Notes: generated by a model not told the origin, from the sequence alone. A stretch of 64,000 nucleotides of DNA from Cyclobacteriaceae bacterium (GCA_025808415.1 CP075525.1:2031501-2095500), one strand, 5' to 3'; positions 36,555 to 45,439 are shown, counted from the first letter of the stretch. Made by a program: numbers and translations.

Positions 36555-37502
36555 ATGTCAGAGAAAGTTAAAGTATTGATTATCGGTTCGGGGCCTGCAG
36601 GTTACACCGCTGCCATCTATGCTGCCCGTGCCGGGCTTAATCCTGTTTTGTATACGGGCGGCCAGCCCGGAGGGCAGTTGACTACGACAAACGATGTTGA
36701 GAATTTCCCCGGTTACCCGGATGGGATTAACGGTCCTCAAATGATGGTTGATTTACAAAAGCAAGCCGAACGTTTTGGTACGAAAATAAATTACGGACTG
36801 GTTACATCGGTTGACTTCTCCGGTTATCCGCACACGGTGACTATAGATGATAAAGATGTGGTTGAGGCAGAAACAGTGATTATTGCCACGGGCGCTACTG
36901 CAAAGTACCTGGGTATCCCCTCTGAAGAGAAATTTGCCAATCGTGGAGTTTCGGCTTGTGCAGTTTGTGATGGCTATTTTTATAGGGGAAAAGAAGTGGC
37001 CGTAGTAGGAGCAGGCGATTCGGCTGCCGAAGAATCAACCTATCTGGCGAAGTTGTGCACAAAAGTTCACTTGATTGTGAGACGTGATGAGATGCGCGCA
37101 TCTAAAATCATGCAGGCACGTGTTAAAAATACACCCAACATAGAAATTCATTGGAATACCGAAACCGAAGAAATTTTAGGCGATGGTACCGGGGTTACTG
37201 GTGTTCGCGTGGTGAATAACAAAACCGGTGCAAAGAAAGAATTGCCAATACAAGGATTCTTTTTGGCGATCGGGCACAAGCCTAACACCGATATTTTTAA
37301 AGACTATATAGAAATGGATGAAACCGGCTACATAAAAGTGCAGCCCGGTAGTACAAGAACAAACGTTGAAGGCGTGTTCGCGGTAGGCGATGCAGCCGAT
37401 AAAATATACCGGCAGGCAGTTACTGCAGCAGGAACAGGTTGCATGGGTGCACTGGATGCCGAAAAATTCCTGGCTGCGCGCGAGGCTGAATTGGTCAGTT
37501 AA
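36555..37502 (+). CDS. trxB: Thioredoxin-disulfide reductase
   Basis: A 315-residue FAD/NADPH enzyme that reduces thioredoxin. FAD motif IIGSGPAGYTAAIYAARAG at the N-terminus, redox pair CAVC in GVSACAVCDGYFYRG, NADPH motif VVGAGDSAAEE, and the C-terminal FAVGDAADKIYRQAVTAAGTG FAD contact are all present. The bshB1 gene begins 11 bp downstream, so low-molecular-weight thiol synthesis and disulfide reduction may be co-transcribed. Confidence 0.97.
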   Translation: MSEKVKVLIIGSGPAGYTAAIYAARAGLNPVLYTGGQPGGQLTTTNDVENFPGYPDGINGPQMMVDLQKQAERFGTKINYGLVTSVDFSGYPHTVTIDDKDVVEAETVIIATGATAKYLGIPSEEKFANRGVSACAVCDGYFYRGKEVAVVGAGDSAAEESTYLAKLCTKVHLIVRRDEMRASKIMQARVKNTPNIEIHWNTETEEILGDGTGVTGVRVVNNKTGAKKELPIQGFFLAIGHKPNTDIFKDYIEMDETGYIKVQPGSTRTNVEGVFAVGDAADKIYRQAVTAAGTGCMGALDAEKFLAAREAELVS

Positions 37503-37513
37503 TTTAATTATAA

Positions 37514-38230
37514 ATGAAACTTGATATCCTTGTACTGGCTGCACACCCCGATGATGCAGAATTGTGCTGTGCCGGTACAATAGCCAGGCATATCAGTCTC
37601 GGCCATAAAGTTGGCATTGTGGATTTTACACGAGGTGAATTGGGCACGCGTGGCACGCCCGAACTTCGCGAAAAGGAAGCTGCCAAAGCCTCTGAAATCC
37701 TAAAACTATCTGTCCGTGAAAATTTAGGCCTTGCCGATGGTTTTTTTCAAAATGATGAGTTGCACCAGCGAAAGGTTATAACTGCAATCCGTAAATACCA
37801 ACCCGCAATTGTGTTGGCCAATGCCATTCACGACCGCCATTCCGATCATGGGAGGGCGGCTGCTTTAGCAGCAGATGCCTGCTTTTTGGCTGGGCTGGCC
37901 AAGATCGAAACCCATTCCCATGGGCTTCAACAAGCCCCCTGGAGACCGAAGGCAGTTTATCATTATATCCAAAGTCAGTTTATTGAGCCCGATTTTATCG
38001 TTGATATTTCAGATTTCTGGGAAGTAAAAATGGCTTCGTACCTGGCCTACAAAAGCCAGATGTACGATCCGCAAAGCACAGAACCTGAAACCTACATATC
38101 TAAACCAGAATTTCTTAAGCTCATTGAGGCACGCGCAATAGAGTTTGGTCATGCCATTGGTGTTAACTATGGCGAAGGCTTCACACTCCGCAGGTATCCT
38201 GGGGTGCGAAACCTTTTTGATCTGATATAA
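37514..38230 (+). CDS. bshB1: Bacillithiol biosynthesis deacetylase BshB1
   Basis: A 238-residue PIG-L/LmbE-family zinc deacetylase. The zinc motif AHPDDAEL lies at residues 10-17 and the further ligand in DRHSDHGRAA. The characteristic FTRGELGTRGTPELREKEA segment marks the BshB1 subgroup, which removes the acetyl group from GlcNAc-malate. Convergent with pdxH 20 bp downstream. The presence of this gene suggests that bacillithiol, not glutathione, is the main thiol here. Confidence 0.93.
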   Translation: MKLDILVLAAHPDDAELCCAGTIARHISLGHKVGIVDFTRGELGTRGTPELREKEAAKASEILKLSVRENLGLADGFFQNDELHQRKVITAIRKYQPAIVLANAIHDRHSDHGRAAALAADACFLAGLAKIETHSHGLQQAPWRPKAVYHYIQSQFIEPDFIVDISDFWEVKMASYLAYKSQMYDPQSTEPETYISKPEFLKLIEARAIEFGHAIGVNYGEGFTLRRYPGVRNLFDLI

Positions 38231-38250
38231 GATATAATAGTAGGTTTTTG

Positions 38251-38892
38251 TCAAGGAGCCAACCTGCTGATGGACCATGTGTTATTGGCTTTAGCATAAA
38301 GTATCCTGTCATGTAAGCGGCTTGGCCTGCCTTGCCAAAATTCAATCATTAATGGATCGACCGCATAACCGCCCCATTGCCTGGGGCGTGGTAGCGGATC
38401 CTGATGCTCAAATCGTTTCTCCATTTGTTTTACGCGTTCTTCCAATATTGCCCGGTTGGCAATAACATGGCTTTGTGGTGATGACCATGCCCCAATTTGC
38501 GAGGCACGGGGGCGACTTTTAAAATATTCGTCCGAGCGTTCGGCCTCAATACGCGAAACTGTGCCTTCAATCCGTACTTGCCGCTCCAGTTCAGGCCAGA
38601 AAAAGGTGAGGGCACATGCCGGGTGATTATCCAGGTGTTTTCCTTTATGGCTTTGGTAATTGGTGTAAAAAACAAATTTAGAATCCTCTACGCCCTTTAA
38701 TAGCACAATTCTCGAAGAGGGGTTTCCATGTTCATTTACCGTGGCCAGGTGCATGGCTGTGGGCTCGGGAAGTTTAGCAGCCAGGGCTTCATTAAACCAG
38801 ATGGAGAACTGTTCAATCGGATGCGGATGAACGGAATCAACATCAAGCGTGGCTTTGGTGTATTCGGTTCGGATGTTGGAAATACTGGACAT
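38251..38892 (-). CDS. pdxH: Pyridoxamine 5'-phosphate oxidase
   Basis: A 213-residue FMN enzyme that makes pyridoxal 5'-phosphate. Typical segments: EPTAMHLATVNEHGNPSSRIVLLKG, FYTNYQSHKGKHLDNHPACALTFFW, SRPRASQIGAWSSPQS and the C-terminal EFWQGRPSRLHDR. Full length for the family. The start lies about 100 bp from the divergent YqgE gene. Confidence 0.95.
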   Translation of the reverse strand: MSSISNIRTEYTKATLDVDSVHPHPIEQFSIWFNEALAAKLPEPTAMHLATVNEHGNPSSRIVLLKGVEDSKFVFYTNYQSHKGKHLDNHPACALTFFWPELERQVRIEGTVSRIEAERSDEYFKSRPRASQIGAWSSPQSHVIANRAILEERVKQMEKRFEHQDPLPRPRQWGGYAVDPLMIEFWQGRPSRLHDRILYAKANNTWSISRLAP

Positions 38893-38991
38893 TGGTCATT
38901 GCATAATTCACTCGAAAGTTCACCTAAAAGAATAAAATTTGCATCCTACCCTAACAAGTATTTTATTGAAGGCTTTTAGGGGCAAATACAC

Positions 38992-39567
38992 GTGGAATTT
39001 TTCAATTATAAGAACAAAATCAAGCCTGAACGAGGGCGACTGTTAATTTCAGAACCCTTTCTGCCCGATCCTAATTTTGAACGAACCGTTGTATTGCTTT
39101 GCGAACACACCGAAGAAGGTTCCTTTGGTTTTGTGCTGAACAAACCATCCATTATGAAAGCCGGTGATGTGATGGACGAATTAAAAAATTTCGATCACGA
39201 AATATATGTTGGTGGCCCTGTTCAGCAGGACACCCTTCATTTTATTCACCGTACACAATCCATTGAAAATGGAGTTGAAATATTGAATGGGATTTATTGG
39301 GGCGGAACATTCGATCAGGTTTTGACACTTTCTGATACACACCAGTTGTTCCCTGCCGACATCAAATTCTTTTTAGGGTATAGCGGTTGGGATGCGGGGC
39401 AATTGGAGGAAGAACTGGAGCAGAATTCGTGGATCGTTTGCAACTTTGTTTCTGAAGACCTTCTCTTTGAAACTGAATCGGGAATGATGTGGCGAAAAGC
39501 CCTGGATAACATGGGCGGCCGGTTTTCCGTTTATGCTAACTACCCGGTTGATCCACGGCTCAATTAG
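38992..39567 (+). CDS. YqgE/AlgH (UPF0301) family protein
   Basis: 191 residues. GRLLISEPFLPDPNFERTVVLLCEH followed by GSFGFVLNKP is the family signature, and GYSGWDAGQLEEELEQNSW is the conserved C-terminal motif. Biochemical role is unsettled; in Pseudomonas AlgH has been linked to alginate regulation, which need not apply here. The start is GTG at 38992, giving the usual short N-terminal lead. Confidence 0.9.
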   Translation: MEFFNYKNKIKPERGRLLISEPFLPDPNFERTVVLLCEHTEEGSFGFVLNKPSIMKAGDVMDELKNFDHEIYVGGPVQQDTLHFIHRTQSIENGVEILNGIYWGGTFDQVLTLSDTHQLFPADIKFFLGYSGWDAGQLEEELEQNSWIVCNFVSEDLLFETESGMMWRKALDNMGGRFSVYANYPVDPRLN

Positions 39568-39614
39568 ACCAATTTTAGTACCTTTACTATCGGAACAGAA
39601 GAACTTGAAACACC

Positions 39615-41471
39615 ATGGAATTGGAGAACGAAAAAACAGCGGAGTTGGAAGATGTGCGTGAGGCCGGGTTGGATGAAAGCCATGGCGGACAAACCATTTT
39701 GCATACGGAAGCCGACTTAACCGATCATGCGGAAGAAACGCACGATGACGATAGCGATCAGGCAGACTACAGCAAATTAACCAAAGCGCAACTCATTGAC
39801 TTGGTCAAAGACCTGGTTAAAGAAACGGATGTTCAGCGTGCTGAACGGAGACTCAGGAACATCAAGCCTTTCATTGATGAACACCGTGACCAGGAGCGTA
39901 CCCTTGCCTTGAACCGCTTTATTCTTGATGGCAGCAATGCTGACGACTTCGAATACCGGGGTGATGAACTGGATGCTGCTTTTGATTCCCTCTTTAAAGC
40001 TTTCCGCGATAAGCGCAACCAGCTTGTGCGCAGCCAGGAAGAGCAAAGAAATGAAAACCTGAGACGGAAGCAGGCTTTGCTTGAAAAGTTGCGTACCCTT
40101 ACCGATTCGCAGGATGTGCAGGATCAATTTGATCAGTTTAAAGAACTTCAAAAGGAATGGAAATCCATTGGTGCAGTGCCTGGTACGCAAGCCAAAACTT
40201 TGTGGGCGAATTATCACGCTTTGGTAGACCGCTTTTATGATAACCAAAGTATTTATTTTGAACTTAAGGAACTTGATCGAAGAAAGAACCTTGAAGCCAA
40301 GCTCGACCTTTGCTTGCGCGCAGAAAAGTTAAAGGAGGTTGCGGAAATTCGAAATGCCGTTCGTGAATTGAACGAACTTCACCACGAGTTTAAGCATATC
40401 GGCCCAGTGCCCATTGAAGAAAAGGAAAATGTATGGCAGCGGTTTAAGGCTGCTTCTGATGCGGTGTATGCCCGCAGGGATGAATTTGTAAAAAACCTTA
40501 ACCAGGAACTGGCTGCAAATTTTGCCATTAAGCAGGCCTTGGCCGATGAGGTTCAGCCTTTCGCTGCTTTTCATTCGGCCCGCATTAAGGAATGGAACCA
40601 AAAAACCAAAGACATACTGGAGTTGCAGAAAAAGTGGGAGGTTAAAGGGGGGTTACCACGCAGTAAAGCAAAAGACCTGAACAAAAAATTCTGGACGGCC
40701 TTTAAAACATTCTTCGCAAATAAAAATGCTTTCTTTAAGAAACTCGATGCCGAGCGGTCACAAAACCTTGAAAAGAAAAATCAATTGTTGCAGCGTGCAT
40801 TGGATTTGAAAGAGAGCACCGACTGGGAAAAAGCCACGCAGGAACTGAAGGCTTTGCAACAACAATGGAAGGAGATTGGCCCGGTGCCGGAGAAGGTGAG
40901 GGAAAAAATCTACCAGGAGTTTAAGCAGGCCTGCGATTTCTTCTTTGATAACCGCAGGTCCGAGCAGGGCAAAAAGGACCATGAACAGGAGGATAACCTC
41001 AAAGCCAAGGAAGCTGTTTGTGCTCTCCTGGAAAAGCACGCGGAGGAGCGGACGGCCAATCCTGAACTTTTGAAAGAACTTGAACAACAGTTTAATGCTA
41101 TCGGTTATGTGCCTAAAAAGTACATTGCAACTATCCGTGCACGTTACCATCAGGCCGCTGAAAAATTTGTAGCGGCCCTGGAAGGTGTTTCAGAGGATGA
41201 GAAGAGCAAGTTGGTGTTGGAAAACCAATTGCAGGATTTGAGGAACGATCCGATGGCCGATCAGAAAATTTACCATAAGGAGCAGGCCATTCGTAAGAAG
41301 ATGCAGAGGGTAGAGAATGATATTGCGGTATGGCGCAATAACCTGGAGTTTTTTGCCCGGGCCAAGAATGGCGAAAAGGTTAGGGAAGAATTTAATGCCA
41401 AAATAGAGGAGGCCAGCGAGCACCTTAAACAATTAAAACAGCAAATCAAGCTGCTGCGCACAGTTTCTTAA
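39615..41471 (+). CDS. DUF349 repeat protein
   Basis: A 618-residue, highly charged, helical protein. After an acidic N-terminus (residues 1-60), the rest is made of repeated DUF349-type helical units; recognisable copies include KEWKSIGAVPGTQAKTLWANY, EFKHIGPVPIEEKENVWQRFK, KWEVKGGLPRSKAKDLNKKFW, QQWKEIGPVPEKVREKIYQEFK and QFNAIGYVPKKYIATIRARY. At least five units are visible. Function is unknown; it is widespread in Bacteroidota and probably cytoplasmic. Confidence 0.9.
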   Translation: MELENEKTAELEDVREAGLDESHGGQTILHTEADLTDHAEETHDDDSDQADYSKLTKAQLIDLVKDLVKETDVQRAERRLRNIKPFIDEHRDQERTLALNRFILDGSNADDFEYRGDELDAAFDSLFKAFRDKRNQLVRSQEEQRNENLRRKQALLEKLRTLTDSQDVQDQFDQFKELQKEWKSIGAVPGTQAKTLWANYHALVDRFYDNQSIYFELKELDRRKNLEAKLDLCLRAEKLKEVAEIRNAVRELNELHHEFKHIGPVPIEEKENVWQRFKAASDAVYARRDEFVKNLNQELAANFAIKQALADEVQPFAAFHSARIKEWNQKTKDILELQKKWEVKGGLPRSKAKDLNKKFWTAFKTFFANKNAFFKKLDAERSQNLEKKNQLLQRALDLKESTDWEKATQELKALQQQWKEIGPVPEKVREKIYQEFKQACDFFFDNRRSEQGKKDHEQEDNLKAKEAVCALLEKHAEERTANPELLKELEQQFNAIGYVPKKYIATIRARYHQAAEKFVAALEGVSEDEKSKLVLENQLQDLRNDPMADQKIYHKEQAIRKKMQRVENDIAVWRNNLEFFARAKNGEKVREEFNAKIEEASEHLKQLKQQIKLLRTVS

Positions 41472-41478
41472 CCCGGCA

Positions 41479-41509
41479 TTTGCAAAGAACAAATCAACCG
41501 CTATTTTTG
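41479..41509 (+). promoter_or_regulatory. Bacteroidota-type promoter for tRNA-Thr
   Basis: TTTG, 19 bp, TATTTTTG: matches -33 TTTG and -7 TAnnTTTG. It starts 8 bp after the DUF349 stop and would transcribe both tRNA-Thr copies. Confidence 0.65.
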
Positions 41510-41522
41510 CACCTCCTAATTA

Positions 41523-41589
41523 GTTATTGGTTGTTCGTTATTCGTTGTTGGTAGGTAGAGCGGATAACAAATAACGGGCAACGATTAAC
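41523..41589. repeat. Inverted pair of heptamer arrays
   Basis: Left arm: GTTATTG, GTTGTTC, GTTATTC, GTTGTTG (41523-41550). Right arm: GGATAAC, AAATAAC, GGGCAAC, GATTAAC (41562-41589), i.e. the opposite orientation. An 11-bp spacer separates them. Confidence 0.65.
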
Positions 41590-41597
41590 GAAAAAAC

Positions 41598-41664
<67 letters not shown>

Positions 41665-41681
41665 AAAACCAGAATTACTTC

Positions 41682-41754
<73 letters not shown>

Positions 41755-41759
41755 CTTCT

Positions 41760-41795
41760 AAAAGCACTTATCAGTTAATGATGAGTGCTTTTTTT
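41760..41795 (+). terminator. Terminator after tRNA-Thr
   Basis: AAAGCACTTATCA and TGATGAGTGCTTT form a 13-bp stem with one mismatch, followed by T7. It may also serve the convergent gene ending at 41797. Confidence 0.85.
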
Positions 41796-41796
41796 A

Positions 41797-42249
41797 TTAT
41801 TCCAGCGTTACAAAAAGTTGCGATTTTATTTTCCATACTCCTTCTATTTTTGACCAATGAGCGGAGTACTTTCCGCCAGTAACCGATTTTTCTCCCGATT
41901 CACTGTAGCCTTTCCAGGTTCCTGTTTCCCATGCCAGCCCAAGTTTATTGTTCACTTCTATTTCAATTGGCGTACGTACCCAATACATTTTAGGACCACT
42001 GGCTTTGCTTATATAGGTTTTTAGATTCTCCTTTCCTTGGATCAGTGTGCCATTACCGGTGGTGATCAATACATCATCTGTGAGCATGTTCAGATGTGCA
42101 TCATCAAAATTTTTCAAAGAGGCATTGGAAACATCACGAAGTCTGAGAATTTCATCTTTGTCTTGTTGTGCCGTAGCTTCAAAACAAATGATTATTAGAA
42201 GCGAAATGATAAATAGTTTCAAAAGGCTTGATGCTCGAATGTAAATCAT
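41797..42249 (-). CDS. Exported SnoaL/DUF4440-type (NTF2-like) protein
   Basis: 150 residues. Residues 1-26 form a signal peptide (LLKLFIISLLIIICFEATAQ). The mature part is an NTF2-like cone: an opening helix, NMLTDDVLITTGNGTLIQGKENL, and the closing strands AHWSKIEGVWKIKSQLF. Such proteins bind or act on small molecules, but no catalytic residue can be assigned. Stands alone between the tRNA-Thr terminator and the dienelactone hydrolase gene. Confidence 0.8.
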   Translation of the reverse strand: MIYIRASSLLKLFIISLLIIICFEATAQQDKDEILRLRDVSNASLKNFDDAHLNMLTDDVLITTGNGTLIQGKENLKTYISKASGPKMYWVRTPIEIEVNNKLGLAWETGTWKGYSESGEKSVTGGKYSAHWSKIEGVWKIKSQLFVTLE

Positions 42250-42310
42250 TACTTAAAATTTAACTGATAGCTAAAGGTAGCTATTTGATAATACCTAAGC
42301 TGACTTCATC

Positions 42311-43198
42311 TTACCCAAGCTGCTTCTTAAAAAACGCTATTGTTCTGCTCCAGGCCAGATCGGTGGCGGCTTTATCGAAGCGTGGTGTAGTGTCGTTTAA
42401 AAAGCCGTGATTCACATCGGGATAGAAATGAACTTCATATGATTTGTTATGTTCTTTCAATGCGGCCTCATAAGCCGGCCAGCCTTCGTTTACGCGCGTG
42501 TCCAAACCGGCATAGTGCAGTTGTAAGGGAGCTTTGATGTTTGGCACCAAATCAACCGGGGCCTGACCACCATAGTAGGGGACTGCTGCTAAGAGTCCGG
42601 GTACGCGTGCGGCCATCATGTTGGACACCCATCCGCCAAAACAAAAGCCCACCACACCCACTTTACCGGTGCAGTGTTCATTTTTTACCAACGCATCAAA
42701 GGCCGCTATAAAATCTTCCAGTATTTCGTTGCGGTCGCGCTTGGCTTGCATGGAACGGCCTTCATCATCGGTGCCCGGGTAGCCACCTAACGGGCTAAGG
42801 GCATCGGGTGCCAGCGATATAAATCCTTCCAGCGCAAAACGTCTGGCTACATCTTCGGTGTGCGGGTTAAGGCCACGGTTTTCGTGAACTACCACAATGC
42901 CGGGCAGTTTGCCCTTTGCTTCTTTGGGTCGCGAAAGCAATCCTTTAATTTTTCCTCCGCCTTTCGGGGAATCGTAAGTTATGTATTCGCTGATTAAACG
43001 TGGATCATTTGATTGTACTTGAATTTTATTGACATAGTCAGGCATCAGAAAACTTGAAAGCGTTGCTACGGTAAGTCCACCTACGGCATAAGTGGAAAGC
43101 TTATCTAAAAATTGCCTTCTGTCTATCCGGTTATGGGCGTAATCATCGTAAAGATCAAAAACCTCCTGGCGGATATCTTCTTTGTTGAGTTTTTTCAT
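42311..43198 (-). CDS. Dienelactone hydrolase family protein
   Basis: A 295-residue alpha/beta hydrolase. The nucleophile elbow is GVVGFCFGGW, with Cys in place of Ser as in dienelactone hydrolases; DTRVNEGW and FYPDVNHGFLND supply the Asp and His. An N-terminal about 60-residue extension (FDLYDDYAHNRIDRRQFLDKLSTYAVGG) resembles a Tat-like or membrane-associated lead, common in carboxymethylenebutenolidase relatives. Substrate unknown. Confidence 0.9.
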   Translation of the reverse strand: MKKLNKEDIRQEVFDLYDDYAHNRIDRRQFLDKLSTYAVGGLTVATLSSFLMPDYVNKIQVQSNDPRLISEYITYDSPKGGGKIKGLLSRPKEAKGKLPGIVVVHENRGLNPHTEDVARRFALEGFISLAPDALSPLGGYPGTDDEGRSMQAKRDRNEILEDFIAAFDALVKNEHCTGKVGVVGFCFGGWVSNMMAARVPGLLAAVPYYGGQAPVDLVPNIKAPLQLHYAGLDTRVNEGWPAYEAALKEHNKSYEVHFYPDVNHGFLNDTTPRFDKAATDLAWSRTIAFFKKQLG

Positions 43199-43290
43199 GA
43201 TTATTAATTTCCAGCCTTAAGATAGTGTATTTATGTGATTGTGTTGTTGTAGCTTGTGTTTGTTAATTTTAAAGCGCTTACTGAATACCT

Positions 43291-43572
43291 ATGTTTTCTA
43301 AATACTGGCTGGTTATTCGTGATGATACTAAACGAACCTTTGAAGTCTGCGGGCAGATATCCAATGAAAATGCGTTTACCAATAAAACCTATGGTATGCA
43401 GCAGGCGGGTATGAATGTAAGTTGCATGACCCCTCCGGTAACCGGTAAGGCGGCCAGCAAGGAAGCCATAAAAATCAGTGGCTATACGTGGGAGAATGGT
43501 TTATGGGATCGGTTAGAGAAGGAGTATATGCGCATTCGCATGCAGTACACGGACGATATGGAGTTTGAATAA
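43291..43572 (+). CDS. Hypothetical protein
   Basis: A 93-residue protein I do not recognise. Mixed strand/helix composition, no signal peptide. The last about 12 codons (RMQYTDDMEFE region) recur as a decayed copy at 45038-45072, in the second copy of a duplicated segment, showing that this gene and the cupin gene were neighbours before the Fic gene arrived. Confidence 0.55.
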   Translation: MFSKYWLVIRDDTKRTFEVCGQISNENAFTNKTYGMQQAGMNVSCMTPPVTGKAASKEAIKISGYTWENGLWDRLEKEYMRIRMQYTDDMEFE

Positions 43573-43740
43573 ACTCATCTTCAGGTACGGTAACCCATCA
43601 GGATTTAATCATCGTCAACAGCATTTTAAAAGGTTGCAAAGCATGAAGCGCATGCGGAACATTAGCTGGTAAAATTATCATTTCGCCTTTCATGACTACA
43701 TTGGGCTTACCCGCAATGGAAATTTCTACTTCGTCATCTA
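43536..43740. repeat. Direct repeat, left copy (flanks the Fic gene)
   Basis: About 205 bp matching 45038-45238 at an estimated 85-90% of positions with a few small gaps. It covers the end of the hypothetical gene and the 3' part of a cupin gene. Confidence 0.85.
43598..43740 (-). pseudogene. 3' fragment of a duplicated cupin gene
   Basis: On the minus strand this reads VEISIAGKPNVVMKGEMII... to LLTMIKS and a stop, almost identical to the C-terminal half of the intact cupin at 45092-45439. The 5' half is missing; the Fic gene begins (its stop) 13 bp away. Confidence 0.85.
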
Positions 43741-43753
43741 TAATGCAGGCCAG

Positions 43754-44905
43754 TTAGCCTCTATTTTTAATAAATAACTCCAGGTATTTATCAAATGAGA
43801 ACAAACGGTTTCGATTTTGGCCCGTAGTTTCCTTTAGTATCTTAGCCTCTGTGAAATCGTTCACTAAATCATTGGCTGCCTTATAACTAACCTTGGTGAC
43901 CTTTTGCACCTCACGCACATCAACAATAGGATGCTTAAATAAATGATTGAGTAATATGATGGCGTTGTTGCTCTTGCGGCCAAAGTTGATGTTAATCTTA
44001 ATTTCTGTTTTCTCTTTTAGGATTAAAACCTTTTGTAATGTTTGAGTAGTTTGATGTGCAGTCTCTTCTACCCCTAGCAGAAAGTATTTTATCCATTGGA
44101 TCATGTCGTGCTTCGTGCGTACGAAAGTGAGGTTATCGTAATACAAGCCTTTGTTTTTTTCGAAATACGTTGAGAGATAGAGCAGTGGCTTGGATAGTAT
44201 TCCCTGATCAACCAGGAATAAAGTAATCAACAGGCGGCCAATTCTTCCGTTACCATCCAGAAATGGGTGAATGGTTTCGAACTGGTAGTGTGCAATAGCA
44301 ATGCGTATGAGTGAAGGCACGTTAGCTTCTTCATTGTGAATGAAATTTTCTAAATCGCCCATCAGTTCATCAACGTATTGATGATGGGGGGGGACAAACT
44401 TTGCATCAGCAGGGCTGGTGCCGCCAATCCAGTTCTGGCTGTTGCGGTATTCACCCGGTTGTTTATGTTCACCGCGCACACTACCCAATAATATTTTGTG
44501 TGTATTACGGATTAGTCGTGATGAAATGGGCAGTGTTTCTAATTCTTTGATGGCTTTGTTCAACGCTTTGATGTAGTTCTGCACTTCCTTCCAATCATCA
44601 CGTCTTTCAGGGGCGATATCCGCTTCACTTAATAAGGCTTCATCGATGCGGGTTTGCGTGCCTTCAATGCGACTGGAGATTACCGCTTCCTTGGTTACGT
44701 GCAGTTGAATGAAAAGATCGATGTTTGGTACCAGGCGTGCATACGAATTCAATTCGCCCAGCTTTAGAGCAGCCTTTTCCAACAAGCTGTTAATCTGGGG
44801 GTTGTTCCATATCCAGGCATCGTTTACCCGATTGGGAACGAAATATGTGTACCCAGTAGGGCTTTTCTCGTATTGGCCAGCCTTAAATTGCTCCAGTTCA
44901 ATCAT
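43754..44905 (-). CDS. Fic family protein with N-terminal inhibitory motif and C-terminal winged helix
   Basis: A 383-residue Fic protein, predicted to transfer AMP (or another nucleotide moiety) to hydroxyl groups of target proteins. The catalytic motif HPFLDGNGR starts at His213. The N-terminal part has SSRIEGT at residues 77-83, the (S/T)xxxE(G/N) inhibitory helix with Glu81 that blocks ATP in class II Fic proteins, so no separate antitoxin is expected. The last about 70 residues (HLFKHPIVDVREVQKVTKVSYKAANDLVNDF) look like a winged helix, suggesting DNA binding and autoregulation. It lies between direct repeats of a duplicated segment. Confidence 0.92.
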   Translation of the reverse strand: MIELEQFKAGQYEKSPTGYTYFVPNRVNDAWIWNNPQINSLLEKAALKLGELNSYARLVPNIDLFIQLHVTKEAVISSRIEGTQTRIDEALLSEADIAPERRDDWKEVQNYIKALNKAIKELETLPISSRLIRNTHKILLGSVRGEHKQPGEYRNSQNWIGGTSPADAKFVPPHHQYVDELMGDLENFIHNEEANVPSLIRIAIAHYQFETIHPFLDGNGRIGRLLITLFLVDQGILSKPLLYLSTYFEKNKGLYYDNLTFVRTKHDMIQWIKYFLLGVEETAHQTTQTLQKVLILKEKTEIKININFGRKSNNAIILLNHLFKHPIVDVREVQKVTKVSYKAANDLVNDFTEAKILKETTGQNRNRLFSFDKYLELFIKNRG

Positions 44906-44911
44906 CCTACT

Positions 44912-44986
44912 AAAGTAACATACTTTTTTCGTTATTTTACTTTATCGATCGAAAGTAACATAACAAATTTCTTATTTTACTTTCAG
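44912..44986. promoter_or_regulatory. Duplicated 40-bp operator-like motif upstream of the Fic gene
   Basis: AAAGTAACATA at 44912 and 44952 and TTATTTTACTTT at about 44932 and 44972: two units 40 bp apart, each an AAAGTAA / TTACTTT inverted pair. The first unit starts 7 bp before the Fic start codon. Confidence 0.6.
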
Positions 44987-45037
44987 TTAAATCGAGATTT
45001 CTACCACTTCCAAACTGACCTTGATGTTTGTGAATCT

Positions 45038-45238
45038 TCGCATGCAGTATACGGATAACATGGAGTTTGAGTAACTCCTGAAGTACGGCATCTATGAGGA
45101 CTTAATCATCGTCAGCAGCATTTTAAAAGGCTGCAAAGCATGAAGCGCATGCGGAACATTAGCTGGTAAAATTATCATTTCGCCTTTCATGACTACATTG
45201 GGCTTACCTGCAACGGAAATTTCTGCTTCACCATCTAC
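45038..45238. repeat. Direct repeat, right copy
   Basis: Second copy of the segment at 43536-43740. It starts with a remnant of the hypothetical gene's end and continues into the intact cupin gene. Confidence 0.85.
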
Positions 45239-45439
45239 CAGGTAAACCAACGCTTCAAAGGGTGCTGTGTGTTCACTTAATCCTTGCCCCTTATCAAACG
45301 CAAATAAAGTTACTGTACCGGTTGACTTCTTAATAATAGTTTTACTTACAACAGCATCCGGTTGGTAGGTAATAAGTTCTTCGAGTGTAGTGACTTGCGC
45401 AGGTAAACTTTCCTTAACAGGTTCTTTCTTTTCGGACAT
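45092..45439 (-). CDS. Small cupin-domain protein
   Basis: 115 residues from the ATG at 45439; a longer frame has no support. A single cupin barrel: EHTAPFEALVYLVDGEAEISVAGK and GEMIILPANVPHALHALQPFKML. Two of the usual His ligands are visible (EHTAP, VPHAL). Likely binds a metal and a small ligand; function unknown. A TGATTTAAATCA palindrome lies 57 bp upstream of the start. A 3' fragment duplicate lies beyond the Fic gene. Confidence 0.85.
   Translation of the reverse strand: MSEKKEPVKESLPAQVTTLEELITYQPDAVVSKTIIKKSTGTVTLFAFDKGQGLSEHTAPFEALVYLVDGEAEISVAGKPNVVMKGEMIILPANVPHALHALQPFKMLLTMIKSS

Noticed and set aside
43272..43279. AAGCGCTT palindrome before the hypothetical gene at 43291
   Set aside because: Only 8 bp, found once, and within chance expectation for a spacer of this size.
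43754..44905. Toxin-antitoxin pair with Fic as the toxin
   Set aside because: The inhibitory SSRIEGT motif is in the same polypeptide and no small partner gene of its own lies beside it.
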